A program made the position numbers and the translations under genes. The notes under the pieces were generated by a model, which saw only the letters and a program-made list of their open reading frames with translations, did not search any database and was not told the origin of the DNA. From Orbaceae bacterium lpD02 (GTDB lineage Bacteria > Pseudomonadota > Gammaproteobacteria > Enterobacterales > Orbaceae), in the NCBI GenBank assembly GCA_036251875.1, contig CP133960.1:868001-932000 (forward strand): a stretch of DNA of 64,000 bases, written 5' to 3'. Positions 27,185-36,108 of the stretch are shown here, piece by piece (position 1 is the first letter of the stretch; each line of letters opens with the position of its first letter).

Positions 27185-28459
27185 TCATTTCCCAATTCCA
27201 TACTCTCGAAGCTTATTTGCAACGGCTGTATGTGAAATACCTAATCTTTTTGATAACTTACGAGAACTTGGGTGACTTTTATACAACTGCATTAATACTG
27301 TTTTTTCAAACTGCTTTGTTATTTCATCCAATGTTTTACCTTCAAGATCATCATTAAGTGAGTATTTAATTGGGCTATTTGGCAACTCAATACCTTTGGC
27401 GGTTATTTCTATTCCATTTAATTGAGCCAACGCCGAATATAATACATTTTTAAGTTCCCTGACATTTCCGGGCCAGTGATAACTAAGTAATTTAGTCTTT
27501 GCATCCTCTGTCAACGTTGGCACTGGTACGCTTTGTTTATTGGCAAACTCATGAATAAAATAACCCGCTAAATCAATGATATCCTCTTTACGTTCATTGA
27601 GTAAAGGTAGATGCAATGGTAATACGTTTAATCGATAATAGAGGTCCTCTCTAAACTTTCCTTGTTTGACTAGAGAAAAGAGATCGGCTTTAGTAATACA
27701 AATTACCCTTACGTCAACATGAACTTCATTATCATCACCAACTCGCCTAAATGCACCGTCATTAATGAAACGAATAAGTTTGGTTTGCATTCTAAATGAC
27801 ATTTCATCAATGCCATCTAACAATACCGAGCCTCCATTTGCTTGCTCAAAAAAGCCTTTTTTACCCTCACTTACTCCCTGATAAGCACCAGCAGCGTAGC
27901 CATATAATTCGCTTTCAACAACTTCATCAGGCATAGCTGCACAATTTAGACTGAGAAGCACTTTATCCCCTCTTTGGCTATATTGGTGGCATGCTAATGC
28001 AAGTAAGTCTTTACCCGTTCCTGTGGCGCCTGAAATTAATAATGGCTCTTTTTGCTTTGCAAAGGCTTTAGCTTGTTTTAGCAGTTTCTGCATAGACTCA
28101 CTTTGTGCACAAAAAACATTGAATGCTTGCTGATTAGCTACACCTACTTGGACTAATCGGCTTTTAAGATAACCAATTGGTTGAATAACCAATACAAAAC
28201 GACTAATATCATCAAAAATCTGTAAAAAATAGTATTGCTGGTTAAGTATAATTATTGTGCTTTGCAAGGTTGAAATAGGTATATTCGGATCAAGATTTAA
28301 TAATCGATAATAATCAAAGTAATAATTAGCAAGCTTAGCGTTATCTAATAACTCATCAGGTAACGAAAATAACGTTATACCAGCTTGGTTGATTGCTAGC
28401 AGCTTCCCCTTAAGGGTAACTTCAATGATTGCAACTGGAGAATAGTTACCTTTTGTCAT
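27185..28459 (-). CDS. tyrR: TyrR-type regulator lacking the ACT domain
   Basis: Regulator of aromatic amino acid genes, 424 residues against 513 in E. coli. A PAS-like segment (about 1-90), then an AAA+ domain with Walker A ISGATGTGKDLLALAC and Walker B GGSVLLDGIDEMS, and a C-terminal HTH SHPSSRKLSKRLGISHTAVANKL, which matches TyrR closely. The N-terminal ACT domain (about 75-80 residues) is absent, and nagZ ends only 13 bases upstream, so it cannot be encoded in front. ELYGYAAGAYQGVSEGKKG keeps a GAYQGV segment resembling the GAFTGA loop that E. coli TyrR lacks. It probably shares a transcript with lpoB and nagZ. Identity as TyrR is good; ligand response may differ. Confidence 0.85.
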   Translation of the reverse strand: MTKGNYSPVAIIEVTLKGKLLAINQAGITLFSLPDELLDNAKLANYYFDYYRLLNLDPNIPISTLQSTIIILNQQYYFLQIFDDISRFVLVIQPIGYLKSRLVQVGVANQQAFNVFCAQSESMQKLLKQAKAFAKQKEPLLISGATGTGKDLLALACHQYSQRGDKVLLSLNCAAMPDEVVESELYGYAAGAYQGVSEGKKGFFEQANGGSVLLDGIDEMSFRMQTKLIRFINDGAFRRVGDDNEVHVDVRVICITKADLFSLVKQGKFREDLYYRLNVLPLHLPLLNERKEDIIDLAGYFIHEFANKQSVPVPTLTEDAKTKLLSYHWPGNVRELKNVLYSALAQLNGIEITAKGIELPNSPIKYSLNDDLEGKTLDEITKQFEKTVLMQLYKSHPSSRKLSKRLGISHTAVANKLREYGIGK

Positions 28460-28472
28460 AATATAACTCTAA

Positions 28473-29492
28473 TTATTGGTTTAAAGAATTTTGCCACTCT
28501 TCGTTTAAGAGGCTTAATTTTTTATTACGTTGTTGCCATTCATCACTTTTAAGTAACGTTTGATAATCAATTTTAGTTTTACATAGCAAATGCTTAGGTT
28601 TATTACTGGCAATATGACCTAAGCTCTCTAAAATAGCAAACGTCCCTTGACGATTATTGCATGCGAGTAAAATATCACATCCAGCATGAAATGCCGCACT
28701 TGCTCTCTGGGCATAATTACCTAAAAAAGCAGCACCTTCCATAGATAAATCATCGGAGAAAATAATGCCATCAAAATTAAGTTGCTGCCTCAATACTGTT
28801 TTTAACCAAAATGGTGAGCCGCTTGCTGGATGGTCATCAAAGCATGGATAAATAACATGAGCAGGCATAATAGCATCAAGTTTACCCGCTTTAATTAATT
28901 CTGCAAAAATTTGCATATCATGCTTAATTTCTGTCTGGTTACGATTATCAATAGGCGTCTCTTTATGCGAATCAGCAAGTACCGCACCGTGACCAGGGAA
29001 ATGTTTGCCGGTGGTTTTCATACCCGCACTATGCATACCATCAATCATCGCGCTAGCAACTTCTTGCGCGATTTTACTATCTTGATGAAATGCACGAGAA
29101 CCAATTGCTAAACAATCATGACCTAAATCTAAAACAGGAGCAAAACTGAGATCTATATCAAAAGCGATAAGCTCCATAGCAAGTACCCAGCCAGCATCAA
29201 ATGCAAGCTTTTTGGCGTGTTTTAAGTCATTTAATTTTGCATAAGCTTGGGCTGGCGGTATAGCGGTAAAGCCGTTTTTAAAACGTTGTACCCTTCCCCC
29301 TTCATGATCAACACTGATTAATAAGCGTTCTGATGACGCAGCCCTTATTTCTTTAATTAACGTTGTTAGTTGATTAGGATCTTGATAATTTCGGCTAAAT
29401 AATATCACGCCTGCAACCGCATTATGCTGAAGTAACTTTTTATCTTCATTTGAAAGGCTTAAACCTTGCACATCAATTATTAATGGGCCCAT
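28473..29492 (-). CDS. nagZ: Beta-N-acetylhexosaminidase NagZ
   Basis: Cytosolic family GH3 enzyme that removes GlcNAc from anhydro-muropeptides in peptidoglycan recycling, 339 residues. Visible are MGPLIIDVQGLSLS at the start, VDHEGGRVQRFKNGFT, the active-site loop TTGKHFPGHGAVLADSHKE containing the catalytic His and Asp, and the nucleophile in FSDDLSMEGA. The start ATG at 29492 fits the E. coli protein (341 residues); an in-frame GTG at 29555 would overlap lpoB and has no ribosome binding site. lpoB ends ten bases upstream, as in other gammaproteobacteria. Confidence 0.95.
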   Translation of the reverse strand: MGPLIIDVQGLSLSNEDKKLLQHNAVAGVILFSRNYQDPNQLTTLIKEIRAASSERLLISVDHEGGRVQRFKNGFTAIPPAQAYAKLNDLKHAKKLAFDAGWVLAMELIAFDIDLSFAPVLDLGHDCLAIGSRAFHQDSKIAQEVASAMIDGMHSAGMKTTGKHFPGHGAVLADSHKETPIDNRNQTEIKHDMQIFAELIKAGKLDAIMPAHVIYPCFDDHPASGSPFWLKTVLRQQLNFDGIIFSDDLSMEGAAFLGNYAQRASAAFHAGCDILLACNNRQGTFAILESLGHIASNKPKHLLCKTKIDYQTLLKSDEWQQRNKKLSLLNEEWQNSLNQ

Positions 29493-29502
29493 AGCGATCT
29501 CA

Positions 29503-30075
29503 TTAGTTTTGGTTTGAGGCAATTTGATCTGACGAGAACTGCCAAATAATTTCACCCGTTTTGGTTAGAATTAGTTCAAGCGATACTTCTGCCAGTGTGT
29601 CGGGTAATTTAGGTGCTTGATCAATAATTGTAAACAATACATAATCAGCATTGACTTTTCTTGCTAATGCAATCATTTTACCGCGAGAAACGAGCGAATC
29701 ATCATTAGGAATGCCTACACTTTGTTTTGCAATATTAACACTGTTACTGTCTATAACTTGAAATATAGTTTGCTCATTAAGCGCCTTCACTAAAATATCA
29801 TTAATTGCTGTCGATGAAATATATTGTTGACTATGATTATTAACATCACTAATTAACAAAGTATTATTGCCATTGACTGCCATCGTTTCGAGTAGTTCAT
29901 CAATTAGTGGTGATAAAATTATAGACCAATCTGTAGTTAATAATTTAGGCGGTGATTCAACAATCAATACTTCTTGTTCTATTAATGCAGGTTGGTTATT
30001 TGAATTAAGTAGATGACAACCGGCCAAAATAGTTGTGGCTACAATCATAATTACTGTTTGCAAAAAGCATTTCAT
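29503..30075 (-). CDS. lpoB: Outer-membrane lipoprotein LpoB, activator of PBP1b
   Basis: Lipoprotein reaching from the outer membrane to stimulate penicillin-binding protein 1b, 190 residues. Signal MKCFLQTVIMIVATTILAGC ends in the lipobox LAGC. The mature part has a linker followed by the LpoB fold: LSPLIDELLETMAV, DILVKALNEQTIFQVID and ADYVLFTIIDQAPKLP. ATG 30075 has AAGGA at proper spacing; an in-frame upstream codon at 30135 overlaps hinT. The position between hinT and nagZ is the enterobacterial arrangement with thiK missing. Slightly shorter than E. coli (213). Confidence 0.9.
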   Translation of the reverse strand: MKCFLQTVIMIVATTILAGCHLLNSNNQPALIEQEVLIVESPPKLLTTDWSIILSPLIDELLETMAVNGNNTLLISDVNNHSQQYISSTAINDILVKALNEQTIFQVIDSNSVNIAKQSVGIPNDDSLVSRGKMIALARKVNADYVLFTIIDQAPKLPDTLAEVSLELILTKTGEIIWQFSSDQIASNQN

Positions 30076-30103
30076 AAACTGTCCTTTATCACCTATTATT
30101 AAA

Positions 30104-30451
30104 TTAATGAACCAATTTACCCAGATGTTTTCCACCTAGCAAATGCATATGAATATGAAAAACCTCTTGCCCTGCATCTTTGTTACAGTTCATAATCAAG
30201 CGATAGCCACTTTGATCTATACCTTGCAATTTAGCTATTTTAGCTGCAACAACAAACAAGTGGCCTAATGCTTGCTCATCCGAAGGCGTCACGTCATTAA
30301 TCGTCGGGATCAGTTTATTTGGAATAATCAAAATATGAGTTGGTGCTTGTGGTGAGATATCACGAAAAGCCGTAACCAAATCATCTTGATAAACAATATC
30401 CGCTGGAATTTCACCACGAATAATTTTGCTAAAAATAGTTTCTTTAGGCAT
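30104..30451 (-). CDS. hinT: Purine nucleoside phosphoramidase HinT (HIT family)
   Basis: 115-residue HIT hydrolase that cleaves AMP-lysine and other nucleoside phosphoramidates. The start [21 protein letters not shown] and the histidine triad [13 protein letters not shown] near the C-terminus are both present, the central His being the nucleophile. Cytosolic dimer. It lies 28 bases upstream of lpoB in the same direction and 49 bases downstream of the TatD-family gene. Confidence 0.96.
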   Translation of the reverse strand: MPKETIFSKIIRGEIPADIVYQDDLVTAFRDISPQAPTHILIIPNKLIPTINDVTPSDEQALGHLFVVAAKIAKLQGIDQSGYRLIMNCNKDAGQEVFHIHMHLLGGKHLGKLVH

Positions 30452-30500
30452 ATTACGTCCCTTTCTATTATTTAATTTTTATGAAAAGATTAAAAGTATA

Positions 30501-31274
30501 TTAGCATAATCTTACGCCAAATAAATTGCAAAAATTCTCAGTCGTTTTTTTAGTGAAAACCTCAAGTGGTAATTGTTTTAAGACCGCTAAATATTCGGCA
30601 ACTTGTCTCACATTAGCAGGGTGATTTTCTTTGCCACGATAAGGAACTGGGGCTAAATATGGTGAATCAGTTTCAATCAGCAATCTATCTAGTGGTACAA
30701 AGCGCGCGACGTCACGTAATGCCTCAGCATTTTTAAACGTAATGATGCCTGAAAAAGAAATATAAAAACCGAGATCTAGCAATCGCCTTGCGGTATCAAT
30801 ATCCTCGGTAAAACAATGCAACACCCCTGAATAAGCATTTTCAGTTTTAATCATCGCTAATGTATCTTGTTTTGCCTGCCGAGTATGGACTATAATCGGT
30901 TTTTTGAGCTCTCGCCCTAGCTGAATATGCTCAGCAAACGCTTGTTGCTGTAAGTTTGCATTATCTTGCTGGTAATAATAGTCTAATCCTGTTTCGCCTA
31001 AAGCAACGACATGTTCATCTGCTGCTAATACTTTAAATAAAGTGACATCAAACTCTTCATCCGCTAAATTTAATGGATGTATTCCGCAAGACAAGGAGAC
31101 TTGCGCTAGATAAGGTGATAACAATTGCCTCATCGCTTGGTAACCCGATAAAGTTGTCGCAACACTTAGGCAATGATTTACGCCTCTTTTTTTTGCTTCT
31201 GCCAAAACATCAGCAATTGATTTATTATCATAATTTAAGCTGTCTAAATGACAGTGAGAATCAACCAAAAACAT
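30501..31274 (-). CDS. ycfH: TatD-family metal-dependent hydrolase YcfH
   Basis: 257-residue TIM-barrel metallohydrolase of the TatD family, probably a deoxyribonuclease or D-aminoacyl-tRNA deacylase-like enzyme; in E. coli YcfH has 265 residues. Metal ligands appear in VDSHCHLDSL, GETGLDYYYQ (Glu), IVHTRQAKQD, LHCFTE (His) and IETDSPYLAPVPYRGKENHP (Asp). It precedes hinT here, close to its place in enterobacteria near holB. The exact substrate is not known from sequence. Confidence 0.92.
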   Translation of the reverse strand: MFLVDSHCHLDSLNYDNKSIADVLAEAKKRGVNHCLSVATTLSGYQAMRQLLSPYLAQVSLSCGIHPLNLADEEFDVTLFKVLAADEHVVALGETGLDYYYQQDNANLQQQAFAEHIQLGRELKKPIIVHTRQAKQDTLAMIKTENAYSGVLHCFTEDIDTARRLLDLGFYISFSGIITFKNAEALRDVARFVPLDRLLIETDSPYLAPVPYRGKENHPANVRQVAEYLAVLKQLPLEVFTKKTTENFCNLFGVRLC

Positions 31275-31359
31275 ACCTTTACTCTTAATAGTTAATTTAG
31301 TGTTATAGCTAGATAAGAAAAAAATAGCAAAATATTATCTAATAAAATGGAATAAACAG

Positions 31360-32535
31360 CTAATCAGAATGTTGAACAAAATCACGAATAGGTTTGATCG
31401 TTGCCCACGAACGACAAGCTGGGCACAACCAATAAATTGAATTTACCGTAAACCCGCATCTTTCACAGCGATAATTTGGGATAGCCTTAATTTGCTCACC
31501 AACCATATTTCGTAAAAGTAATAAGCTTTCTTTCGCTCGCCCCTCTTCCGCATCATTTAAATGGTAATCCATTAAACGATAGAAACCTTTTAGATTAGGG
31601 TGTTTAACTAATTCTCGATAGATACAATATTGAGCAGCCTCTCTACCGGTTTGTTGCTCAATAATATCAGCTAGCATTAATTCTGCTACACTACCAGAAT
31701 CAAGCTCAACACATTTTTTCAAAAATTGCTTAAGTTCATCTGGTTGATTTAAAAATTGATAACATTCTTTGATAAATGGTAAAGCCTCGCCAATAAAAGC
31801 TTTATCTTGAATTAAAATTTGCGTGAGATACTGCACGGCTTTTTGGTAGTTCGCTTGAGCCATCAATACTCGACCAAACATTAACGATGTACGAGCACAG
31901 TCAGGATCTGCAGAGATTGATTTTTGCAAATAAAATAATGATTTATTTAAATCATCGATTGCAATAGCGAGTGCGGCTAGCTCACAAAAAAATTGCGCAA
32001 TCTCTTTATTATATTTAGCATGCCCTAATTTAACGAGTTTTGTTGCTGTTGAGATAGCCTTATTCCATTCTCTAATTGATTGATAAATAATAATCAACTG
32101 TTGTAGGGCATATTGCTGAAAATCATCTTCATCGATCAGCTGTAAAAACATGTCTTCAGCCCGATCATAAAAACCCGCGGCCATATAATCACGCCCAAGT
32201 TGTTGAATAGCTAATAATCGTTGCTCAAATGTTAATGATGAACTCTCTAAAAGAGCTTGATGTATACGAATAGCCCGATCAACCTCACCTCGCGAGCGAA
32301 ATAAATTACCCAGTGTCAAATGGGCTTCAAGCGTTCCTGAATCTTCTTTTAGCATCTCAAGAAACAAATCAACGGCTTTGTCTTTCTGATTTGAAAGTAA
32401 AAAGTTTAATCCATCGACATATTCGCGAGATAAACGATTAGACTCATGTTGGTATTTTTGTTTTGCATTACGCTGCCCCATGTACCAACCATAGCTAGCA
32501 GCAATAGGTAACAACAAAAACAGAAGCTCAAACAT
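31360..32535 (-). CDS. lapB: LPS assembly protein LapB (YciM)
   Basis: Inner-membrane-anchored TPR protein that controls LPS amount by directing FtsH to LpxC, 391 residues (389 in E. coli). An N-terminal transmembrane helix (MFELLFLLLPIAASYGWYM) is followed by tandem TPR repeats covering most of the protein, for example AHLTLGNLFRSRGEVDRAIR and RLLAIQQLGRDYMAAGFYD. The C-terminal rubredoxin-like metal site has CERC and CPAC. It starts two bases after lapA, so the two are coupled. Confidence 0.96.
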   Translation of the reverse strand: MFELLFLLLPIAASYGWYMGQRNAKQKYQHESNRLSREYVDGLNFLLSNQKDKAVDLFLEMLKEDSGTLEAHLTLGNLFRSRGEVDRAIRIHQALLESSSLTFEQRLLAIQQLGRDYMAAGFYDRAEDMFLQLIDEDDFQQYALQQLIIIYQSIREWNKAISTATKLVKLGHAKYNKEIAQFFCELAALAIAIDDLNKSLFYLQKSISADPDCARTSLMFGRVLMAQANYQKAVQYLTQILIQDKAFIGEALPFIKECYQFLNQPDELKQFLKKCVELDSGSVAELMLADIIEQQTGREAAQYCIYRELVKHPNLKGFYRLMDYHLNDAEEGRAKESLLLLRNMVGEQIKAIPNYRCERCGFTVNSIYWLCPACRSWATIKPIRDFVQHSD

Positions 32536-32537
32536 AA

Positions 32538-32855
32538 TTATTTACTATTAGTTGGTGATACAGTTAATTCTGCTTTTTGTCGGTTTGCCACTTCATCATC
32601 ATACATCTTTTGAACTTTTTTGAGTCTTCGTTGTGTTGATGTAAGTCTCAGCTTCACACGAATAAAAAAGATCCCAGTAACCAACCAACCTAAGATAAAG
32701 CCTGTACCAAATAAAATAGCAAATAATGTTGATAATTTGCATTCGATTTGAGCAAATAAGTAATTAAAAACAACTATCTGATTATTATTAGCACCTAGAG
32801 TGATCGAAATAGCAAAAATAGCAATTAATAGTAAAAATAATATAACAAATTTCAT
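32538..32855 (-). CDS. lapA: LPS assembly protein LapA (YciS)
   Basis: 105-residue inner-membrane protein that works with LapB and FtsH in LPS regulation. It has two membrane helices (about 3-20 and 42-65) followed by a cytoplasmic coiled-coil-like tail LRLTSTQRRLKKVQKMYDDE. The length and the LapA-LapB order are the same as in E. coli, as is the position next to pgpB. GGAAG is seen upstream of the start. Confidence 0.92.
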   Translation of the reverse strand: MKFVILFLLLIAIFAISITLGANNNQIVVFNYLFAQIECKLSTLFAILFGTGFILGWLVTGIFFIRVKLRLTSTQRRLKKVQKMYDDEVANRQKAELTVSPTNSK

Positions 32856-32944
32856 TGATGCTTCCTTCTGTCGGTCAATTTTTTATTCTCTACGCGATAA
32901 TAAGACAATTATATACTAAAGCAAATTAAAGATGTATTGTTAGT

Positions 32945-33664
32945 TTATTGTTTAAGTAACTGCCATTTAATAGCAAAATAATAAGCAATTAACGCAATCA
33001 ACCAAGCAAGAATAGAGCCAGATATAACATCAATAGGATGATGCATACCTAAGGCAAGGCGACTGATTTCAATTAAAACCGTCCATGTAATTACTAAACC
33101 AACTATTACAAAATGACGTTTAAAGCGCAAAAACAATAAAGCTAAAAATGCCCACGTTGCGGCAAAAATGGTGTGACCAGATGGAAAAGTATATCCGGTT
33201 TCAGCACGCCAATGCCGATAAAGCCAGTTAGGTATTTGGGGTGAATGATGGACATATTGTCTAATAATTTGTTTTCTTTCACTGCGAGGTAAAGAATAAA
33301 AATACTCATCATCGACTTGATAGCTCTTTTCTATCCATAACACAAATGGCCTTGATTCAGCAGTATAATCTTTAACAATTGATTTTATCGTCTGGCCAAG
33401 TAAGATTGAAATTGCCAAAATAATAACTAACGTAATAAATTTACTTATTGAACGCACTTTTAAACAAATAGCAAAAACAATTGGCAAGATAAGACAAATT
33501 AGCATAGCCCATGGCATACCTGCCATTTCTGTAAACCAAAAAAGATATTTAGAAGAAACATTTAATGAGCTCGGTTGCCATTGCCAATCAATAGAAATTA
33601 AAAAAGCGGGGACAATAAGAAATATTATAAGAGTAATACATGTTTTTTTGATAACTGATAGCAT
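32945..33664 (-). CDS. pgpB: Phosphatidylglycerophosphatase B (PAP2 family)
   Basis: Membrane phosphatase acting on phosphatidylglycerophosphate, undecaprenyl pyrophosphate and other lipid phosphates, 239 residues. The PAP2 signature is complete: K-x6-RP in KDYTAESRP, PSGH in YTFPSGHTIF and SRxxxxxHxxxD in SRLALGMHHPID, with about six TM segments. ATG 33664 is chosen; a TTG at 33679 is in frame. It is divergent from ribA and upstream of lapAB, as in E. coli. Confidence 0.93.
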   Translation of the reverse strand: MLSVIKKTCITLIIFLIVPAFLISIDWQWQPSSLNVSSKYLFWFTEMAGMPWAMLICLILPIVFAICLKVRSISKFITLVIILAISILLGQTIKSIVKDYTAESRPFVLWIEKSYQVDDEYFYSLPRSERKQIIRQYVHHSPQIPNWLYRHWRAETGYTFPSGHTIFAATWAFLALLFLRFKRHFVIVGLVITWTVLIEISRLALGMHHPIDVISGSILAWLIALIAYYFAIKWQLLKQ

Positions 33665-33879
33665 TATTTTAATAAACAACCATTAACCATAAATAAAATG
33701 AAATCGGGCTGCCATCATAGCATAGTTGCTTAACTATGCACCGATTTTTACACAATTCGCATAATAAAAATTCATTATAAAGTAACAAGATAGTTATGTT
33801 AAACTAACTATCCTAACAATATATATATTGTCGATATAACTAAAAATTTTTATAAAACATTTAATAAATCGGAGTTTTT

Positions 33880-34488
33880 ATGCAGTTAAAAAATGTTGCG
33901 CAAGCAAAACTACCAACACCATGGGGCGTGTTTACCATTGTCGGTTTTGAAGAGCTCGCAACAGGAAAGGACCATGTCGCAATGGTGTTTGGTGATATCA
34001 CCCAACAACAGCCTATTCTTACTCGTGTCCACTCTGAGTGCTTAACTGGCGATGCCCTATTTAGCCTACGTTGTGATTGTGGCTTTCAATTAGAAGCTGC
34101 GTTAAAACAGATAGCAGAAGCAGGTACTGGCGTACTTCTTTATCATCGTCAAGAAGGTCGTAACATAGGCTTATTAAATAAGATAAAAGCATATGCATTG
34201 CAAGATAAAGGGTTAGATACCGTACAAGCTAATAACGAGCTTGGGTTTGCCGCAGATGAACGTGATTTTACAATTTGTGCCGATATGCTGGCACTGCTCG
34301 GCATAAATGAAATTAGAATACTAACTAATAATCCAGAAAAAATTCGGGTACTAGAGCTGGCTGGTATTAAAATAACCGAGCGCGTTCCTTTGGAAGTCGG
34401 AGAAAACCCTAACAACGAAGATTACTTAAAAACTAAAGTCGAAAAAATGGGTCATATTTTGCATTTGCACTCACTTAACAATATATAA
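33880..34488 (+). CDS. ribA: GTP cyclohydrolase II
   Basis: First enzyme of riboflavin synthesis, converting GTP to diaminohydroxyribosylaminopyrimidine phosphate, formate and pyrophosphate; 202 residues. Zinc cysteines are seen in [18 protein letters not shown], and the active-site segment [20 protein letters not shown] and [12 protein letters not shown] are canonical. Stand-alone RibA, not fused to RibB. The ATG has CGGAG upstream. No FMN riboswitch features were recognised in the 200 bases before it. Confidence 0.97.
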   Translation: MQLKNVAQAKLPTPWGVFTIVGFEELATGKDHVAMVFGDITQQQPILTRVHSECLTGDALFSLRCDCGFQLEAALKQIAEAGTGVLLYHRQEGRNIGLLNKIKAYALQDKGLDTVQANNELGFAADERDFTICADMLALLGINEIRILTNNPEKIRVLELAGIKITERVPLEVGENPNNEDYLKTKVEKMGHILHLHSLNNI

Positions 34489-34709
34489 AAATTTTGTTTT
34501 TATTTGAGAAAAATAAAAGAGTTAGTATATAGCTTGGCGTGCTATTCGATTTTTTGATTGTATTGTATTTTTTGTGACTATCTTTAAAATCTAAAATCAC
34601 TTATTTAACTCAAAACAGATAATCAAAACAAAGTAAATAATCATTTTTATTTTTTCACTAATAATGCTATATTGTTGGTCAATATTATAATAACTACTGG
34701 GGGTCTTTT

Positions 34710-34925
34710 ATGTTTAAAAAATTACTTAAATTAACAATAAGCTCTATTATTTTTCTATCAATTGGGGGGGCTCAAGCAGCCGTTATAGTCGAAACGGGGC
34801 CGTGGTCTCTTATCGGACAATCAAGCTTTGCCTGTCATTATCAGAAGAAAATAACAGTTTTAAATTACAGCTGGTATAGCTACGCAGTATTGCCTGCAAA
34901 AGGGAACTGCCCAACCACGTTCTAA
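34710..34925 (+). CDS. Small exported protein with two cysteines, function unknown
   Basis: 71 residues; I do not recognise a family. A clear Sec signal peptide (KKLLKLTISSIIFLSIGG, cleavage predicted after AQA) leaves about 46 mature residues beginning AVIVETGPWSLIGQ. The mature part has two cysteines (SSFACHYQKK and KGNCPTTF), probably a disulfide, and is rich in Tyr, Trp and Ser. ACTGGGGGTC supplies a ribosome binding site, and a strong terminator follows 17 bases after the stop, so it is a free-standing gene. A run of seven G inside the signal peptide codons (about 34764-34770) is a possible slippage site. Could be a secreted peptide, an adhesin fragment or a toxin-like product; none of this is proven. 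Confidence 0.7.
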   Translation: MFKKLLKLTISSIIFLSIGGAQAAVIVETGPWSLIGQSSFACHYQKKITVLNYSWYSYAVLPAKGNCPTTF

Positions 34926-34941
34926 TTTTTGCCTAAATGAT

Positions 34942-34969
34942 AGCCTACGTTTAGTACGTGGGCTTTTTT
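34942..34969 (+). terminator. Terminator of the small exported protein gene
   Basis: AGCCTACG, loop TTTAGTA, CGTGGGCT with one G-T pair, followed by six T (34964-34969). Confidence 0.85.
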
Positions 34970-35152
34970 ATCGCCAAAATTTGAGCGGGCAAACTACGGT
35001 CAATCATACAATTGTTGTTATACAAAATTTAGCGATATGGCTAGCAACAACCTAAGAATACTCAATAGCTAATAATTAGAATAATCGTTTTTGCTATCGG
35101 TTTTAATTTTTAAGACTAATAATATATAAAATCATCGATTGACAAAAATAGC

Positions 35153-36097
35153 ATGGTCATTTTTAATGAATTACTTATTTCCAAAGTTGCAGGCATTAAA
35201 TTGAGTGTTCATTTAACTAAAATTCATCAATTGCGTTCAAATCTAGCTTTACAAAACCGCCAATTACGTTCAGATGCCGCAAAACTTGCCCAAACCGCCT
35301 TATTGAAGGAGGTTGACTTAACACCTAAACCAGGATTAGTCGATCAAATGAATAACGGTGCTCACAGGGATATGAATTTAATAACGTTCTTACAAAGCAT
35401 TGCCGCGATAACCCCCTATCTTGATGAGTTTTATTACTATGGAACTCATAATAAACATACCGATAATAGAGTATTCTTAGCGGATCTAAGAGTAATAGGC
35501 CTTAAATGTGAAGCGGCTATGTTTTTAGCAACCAGTAATATTAATACCCATAAAGGTGCCATTTTTGCTTTAGGTTTAATTTTATCATCGCTTGGGCGAC
35601 TTGAAGAACAAAATAAATCGCCTCACTATTCAATTATTTGCAACCAAGTTGCAACCTTATGCCAAGGGATGGTTGAACGAGAATTAATAAGCAGCCCAGG
35701 AAATACCGTAGGGGAAAAGCTATATCGGCAATATGGATTGACCGGTGCAAGAGGCGAGGCGCAAAATGGTTATACCTTAATTCAGGAATTATCCCTACCC
35801 GTTTACTTTGATTGCCTTAAAAAAGGTTATACCGAACAACAATCTTTATGGCAAAGCATGCTGCACCTGCTCGCTAACAATAACGATACTAATGTTGTTT
35901 CCCGTGGTGGAATGAGTGGGCTTAATTTTGTCAAAGACTACGCGACTAAATTATTAAATGACAATAGTGCATTAACTTTTCTAGCAGAAGAAAAATTACA
36001 GCAATTCGATAATTTGTTGATCGAAAAAAATCTTAGTCCTGGGGGAACAGCTGATCTTATCGCTGTAACGTGGTTCTTGTCGCACTACAACAAATAA
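35153..36097 (+). CDS. citG: Triphosphoribosyl-dephospho-CoA synthase CitG
   Basis: Makes the precursor of the citrate lyase prosthetic group from ATP and dephospho-CoA, 314 residues. Matching segments are LLKEVDLTPKPGLVDQMNNGAHRDM, split here for length, then NTHKGAIFALGLI, SPGNTVGEKLYRQYG, GARGEAQNGY and DTNVVSRGG, followed by LSPGGTADLIAVTWFL. The first 35 residues are not typical of the family (E. coli 292), so a start further in is possible, but no better-placed ATG exists. It stands apart from citCDEFX, converging on citB with an 11-base gap. Confidence 0.9.
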   Translation: MVIFNELLISKVAGIKLSVHLTKIHQLRSNLALQNRQLRSDAAKLAQTALLKEVDLTPKPGLVDQMNNGAHRDMNLITFLQSIAAITPYLDEFYYYGTHNKHTDNRVFLADLRVIGLKCEAAMFLATSNINTHKGAIFALGLILSSLGRLEEQNKSPHYSIICNQVATLCQGMVERELISSPGNTVGEKLYRQYGLTGARGEAQNGYTLIQELSLPVYFDCLKKGYTEQQSLWQSMLHLLANNNDTNVVSRGGMSGLNFVKDYATKLLNDNSALTFLAEEKLQQFDNLLIEKNLSPGGTADLIAVTWFLSHYNK

Positions 36098-36108
36098 TTT
36101 TAGCTTAA

